From assembly GCA_025455245.1 (NCBI GenBank), contig JALOMX010000006.1, forward strand, positions 1-17,410: a DNA stretch of 17,410 bases. Direction: 5' to 3'. Source of the stretch: Chitinophagaceae bacterium. GTDB taxonomy: Bacteria > Bacteroidota > Bacteroidia > Chitinophagales > Chitinophagaceae. Each line of letters starts with the position of its first letter. Position 1 is the stretch's first letter. This document shows positions 15,697-17,410 of the stretch, in pieces. The translations under genes and the position numbers were made by a program. The notes beneath the pieces were generated by a model. It searched no databases. It was not told the origin of the DNA and saw only the letters and a program-made list of their open reading frames with translations.

Positions 15697-16710
15697 TCAT
15701 TCAGGTAAATACGGATGCACCAAAAGGGTGCCGTTGACCACTTCCCAATATTCTGTCTGACCGCCGTAGATTCCCCCATTTAACAGGTTCCCTGCAGGTG
15801 TGCCCGGTTGGCTTCCTTTTACCCGGATAACCTTTACCGCCCTGCCTTTCCATTGCCAGGTCAATGCATCCTGTTCATTCAATGTTTGGGGTGTTTTTTT
15901 CCCTGCTTTTAAAAACCATGCTTCGTTTTCCCCGAAAACCAGCAGGGTTCCTTTGTCATCTAAAGCTACCGCGGTTTTTTCGTCAATACCCAGTCCGTTA
16001 GGCCTCCTGTTTTTACTGCTGATTTTCGCCAGCATAACCATGTGGCGTCCCTGACGATTGCGCTGTGCATAGTGGCTGTCGGTTATCCATCCCTTCATCA
16101 ACGGGTGTTTTATAAAACCCTGACTGATACTCATTTTTGGATGCATAGGATTCCGCAAAGCCGTATCGCTTGTAATGCTGCCGTTTTTGGCATCAAAGCA
16201 GTATTGGCCCAAAATGGCAAGCCCGGCACTTGTTCCGCCAATCGGCACTTTCTTTTTCATTATCAGGTATTGGATGGCTTCATTCAGTTGCGTTCCCTTC
16301 CAATATTGCACATAATTCCATTGATCACCACCGGCAATGAACAAAGCTTCGGCATTACGCACTATTTGTACAACGGTATCGTTGTTGGCAAGTTCGCGGC
16401 TGTTTATCAGCAGGCTTTCCACGCTGTTCACCTTTTCCAGTTCATACAGGTATTTATTGTAGCCGGTGCCGCCGCTCGCCCTGATAATCACTACATCTCC
16501 ACCGCCGCTTCGCTGCAGCAGCCAACGCATGGCTTCATCTACATCGCCGCCACCTCCGGCAAGCAAAAGCCCGGGACTTGTTGCGGTTTTGATATCGGCA
16601 GTATCACCTGTTATGCCAAGGCTTGCCGGCCTCAACCGGTTCATCGGGTTCTGTGCATTCAGCGCTATTGCAACCAAATACAACTTAAATAATAATAGAG
16701 AACGGTACAT
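15697..16710 (-). CDS. Secreted cyanophycinase-like peptidase (family S51)
   Basis: 337 aa. The N-terminus is a signal peptide (YRSLLLFKLYLVAIALNAQ, cleavage near 20), so the protein is exported. The S51 fold shows as LLLAGGGGDVDEAM (48-61), VVIIRASGGTGYN (73-85), LFIAGGDQ (123-130), the nucleophile elbow GTSAG (159-163) with Ser161, and DSHYAQRNRQGR (211-222) carrying the likely catalytic His213. Cyanophycinases split beta-Asp-Arg dipeptides from cyanophycin; extracellular ones let cells feed on polymer released by other bacteria. S51 also includes peptidase E and isoaspartyl dipeptidases, but length and the QRxRQGR motif favour cyanophycinase. No cyanophycin synthetase gene is in the window. 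ATG at 16710 is fixed by the signal peptide. Confidence 0.92.
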   Translation of the reverse strand: MYRSLLLFKLYLVAIALNAQNPMNRLRPASLGITGDTADIKTATSPGLLLAGGGGDVDEAMRWLLQRSGGGDVVIIRASGGTGYNKYLYELEKVNSVESLLINSRELANNDTVVQIVRNAEALFIAGGDQWNYVQYWKGTQLNEAIQYLIMKKKVPIGGTSAGLAILGQYCFDAKNGSITSDTALRNPMHPKMSISQGFIKHPLMKGWITDSHYAQRNRQGRHMVMLAKISSKNRRPNGLGIDEKTAVALDDKGTLLVFGENEAWFLKAGKKTPQTLNEQDALTWQWKGRAVKVIRVKGSQPGTPAGNLLNGGIYGGQTEYWEVVNGTLLVHPYLPE

Positions 16711-16812
16711 CTGATATGATCAGTTTTTGAAAGATTAGGTGCAAATCTTAAACAAGATCAAATAAAGTAATAAAAAAAATTTCATCATCGGCTCACATAT
16801 TTTCTTTCTTGT

Positions 16813-16820
16813 TACTTTTG
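16813..16820 (+). promoter_or_regulatory. Candidate -7 element TACTTTTG
   Basis: A perfect match to TAnnTTTG, 9 bp upstream of the ATG at 16829. No TTTG was found at the expected -33 distance. If real, the mRNA would have almost no leader. Confidence 0.35.
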
Positions 16821-16828
16821 CCACCCTG

Positions 16829-17197
16829 ATGAAATTCGTTACTGCCACGATCATGATTTGCAGCATTTTTATGTCTGTGTTTGCGCAAGGAGTTGTGGTG
16901 CTACATTATTTTATCAACAAGAAGTATATTGCTCAAAACCTTTGCGAAAACCGGACAAGACCCATGTTGCATTGCGATGGCAAATGCGTGTTGGCAAAAA
17001 AACTACAACAACAGGAATCGCAACAAAAGGAACAAGGCATATATTTTACTGAAAAGTTTGAGGTGTTGAGCAACGCCCTTGGTTTTATTCAGGCCCCTTT
17101 ACCAAAATCCTTTGTTATATCAAACCCTCTTTCTATGTTCCGAGTTGAGCCCTTGTGGTCGGGTTATCGCACTATTTTTCATCCGCCCGATTGTTGA
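16829..17197 (+). CDS. Hypothetical Cys-rich membrane-anchored protein, 122 aa
   Basis: The first 28 residues are hydrophobic (KFVTATIMICSIFMSVFAQGVVVLHYF), acting as an uncleaved anchor or signal. The next part, NKKYIAQNLCENRTRPMLHCDGKCVLAKKL (30-59), carries three Cys (39, 49, 53), a Gln-rich stretch (60-68) follows and the protein ends IFHPPDC. The block Cys-ENR-x-RP-x-LHC-x-GKC-x-LAKK is one I recognise from short uncharacterised Bacteroidota proteins that often lie near outer-membrane receptor or metal-uptake genes; a link to copper or iron is only a guess. The three Cys and His48 could bind a metal or form disulphides. The gene is divergent from the S51 peptidase, with 118 bp between. 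Confidence 0.75.
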   Translation: MKFVTATIMICSIFMSVFAQGVVVLHYFINKKYIAQNLCENRTRPMLHCDGKCVLAKKLQQQESQQKEQGIYFTEKFEVLSNALGFIQAPLPKSFVISNPLSMFRVEPLWSGYRTIFHPPDC

Positions 17198-17410
17198 TAC
17201 AGGCTTAGGCTTTTTTCGGTTTACACTATTGGCTTGATTGAGCACATTGAAACTAATAGTTTGATGTTGTGTTCATGCTTTTATACTTGTAATTATCGGG
17301 AATACAAAAATGGTATTCATCATACTTATTGGTGATCAGACAGGTATTTTTAATGATTTTTTCAAGTATGCATGATTTGGGTATCCATGCTTTTTTGCCA
17401 TAAATAGTGT
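17198..17410. other. Noncoding stretch at the right edge
   Basis: No gene of convincing length is open on either strand. GCATG (17370-17374) could pair with CATGC (17386-17390) before a run of six T (17391-17396), a weak terminator-like feature. The stretch may be the upstream region of a gene beyond the window. Confidence 0.3.

Noticed and set aside
16042..16692. 216-codon open frame on the plus strand
   Set aside because: It is antisense to the S51 peptidase, which has its full active site and signal peptide.

Overview
The window looks like a chromosomal segment from a member of the Bacteroidota (Chitinophaga/Cytophaga/Sphingobacteria side). The reasons are the moderately AT-rich DNA, Bacteroidota-type promoter elements (TTTG, about 18 nt, TAnnTTTG), and many protein families typical of that phylum: a DUF5117-type zinc metalloprotease, a DUF4349 lipoprotein, a secreted GHL10-type glycosidase-like protein, short SSBs, a Pif1-like helicase with HRDC and helix-turn-helix tails, a helical-repeat protein of about 515 aa, and a Cys-rich protein of about 120 aa. 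No rRNA, tRNA, IS element, phage gene or CRISPR array was seen. It reads as ordinary chromosome with accessory touches.

Layout. 1-1699 (minus): a secreted metzincin-type protease whose reading frame is broken near its N-terminus; its C-terminus lies outside the window. 1889-4367 (plus): a DUF4349 lipoprotein followed by a GMC-family FAD oxidoreductase. 6894-4378 (minus): a three-gene run (zinc-ribbon protein, secreted GHL10-like protein, unknown 196-aa protein). 6990-7715 (plus): a lipoprotein ending in a clear terminator. 7931-12210 (plus, with one small minus-strand gene inside): two short single-stranded DNA-binding proteins and a large Pif1-like helicase, a group concerned with single-stranded DNA. 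13781-12234 (minus): a helical-repeat protein of unknown role, convergent with the helicase. 13782-14200: an unusually structured intergenic region with a near-consensus promoter, a palindrome inside that promoter, 20-bp-spaced repeats, hairpins and a small ORF. 14201-15696 (plus): a secreted protein with kinase-like motifs and a small membrane protein with a winged-helix-like N-terminus. 16710-15697 (minus): a secreted cyanophycinase-like S51 peptidase, with its stop codon back to back with that of the converging gene. 16829-17197 (plus): a membrane-anchored Cys-rich protein, then about 210 bp without a recognisable gene.

Most worth a second look: (i) 13873-14142, a possible small RNA or structured leader; (ii) the protease gene carrying what looks like an out-of-frame internal deletion; (iii) the pair of SSBs without acidic tails and the phased repeats upstream of the first; (iv) the 338-aa secreted protein with a CotH/kinase-like arrangement of residues. 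All calls come from reading the sequence alone; no database search was run.
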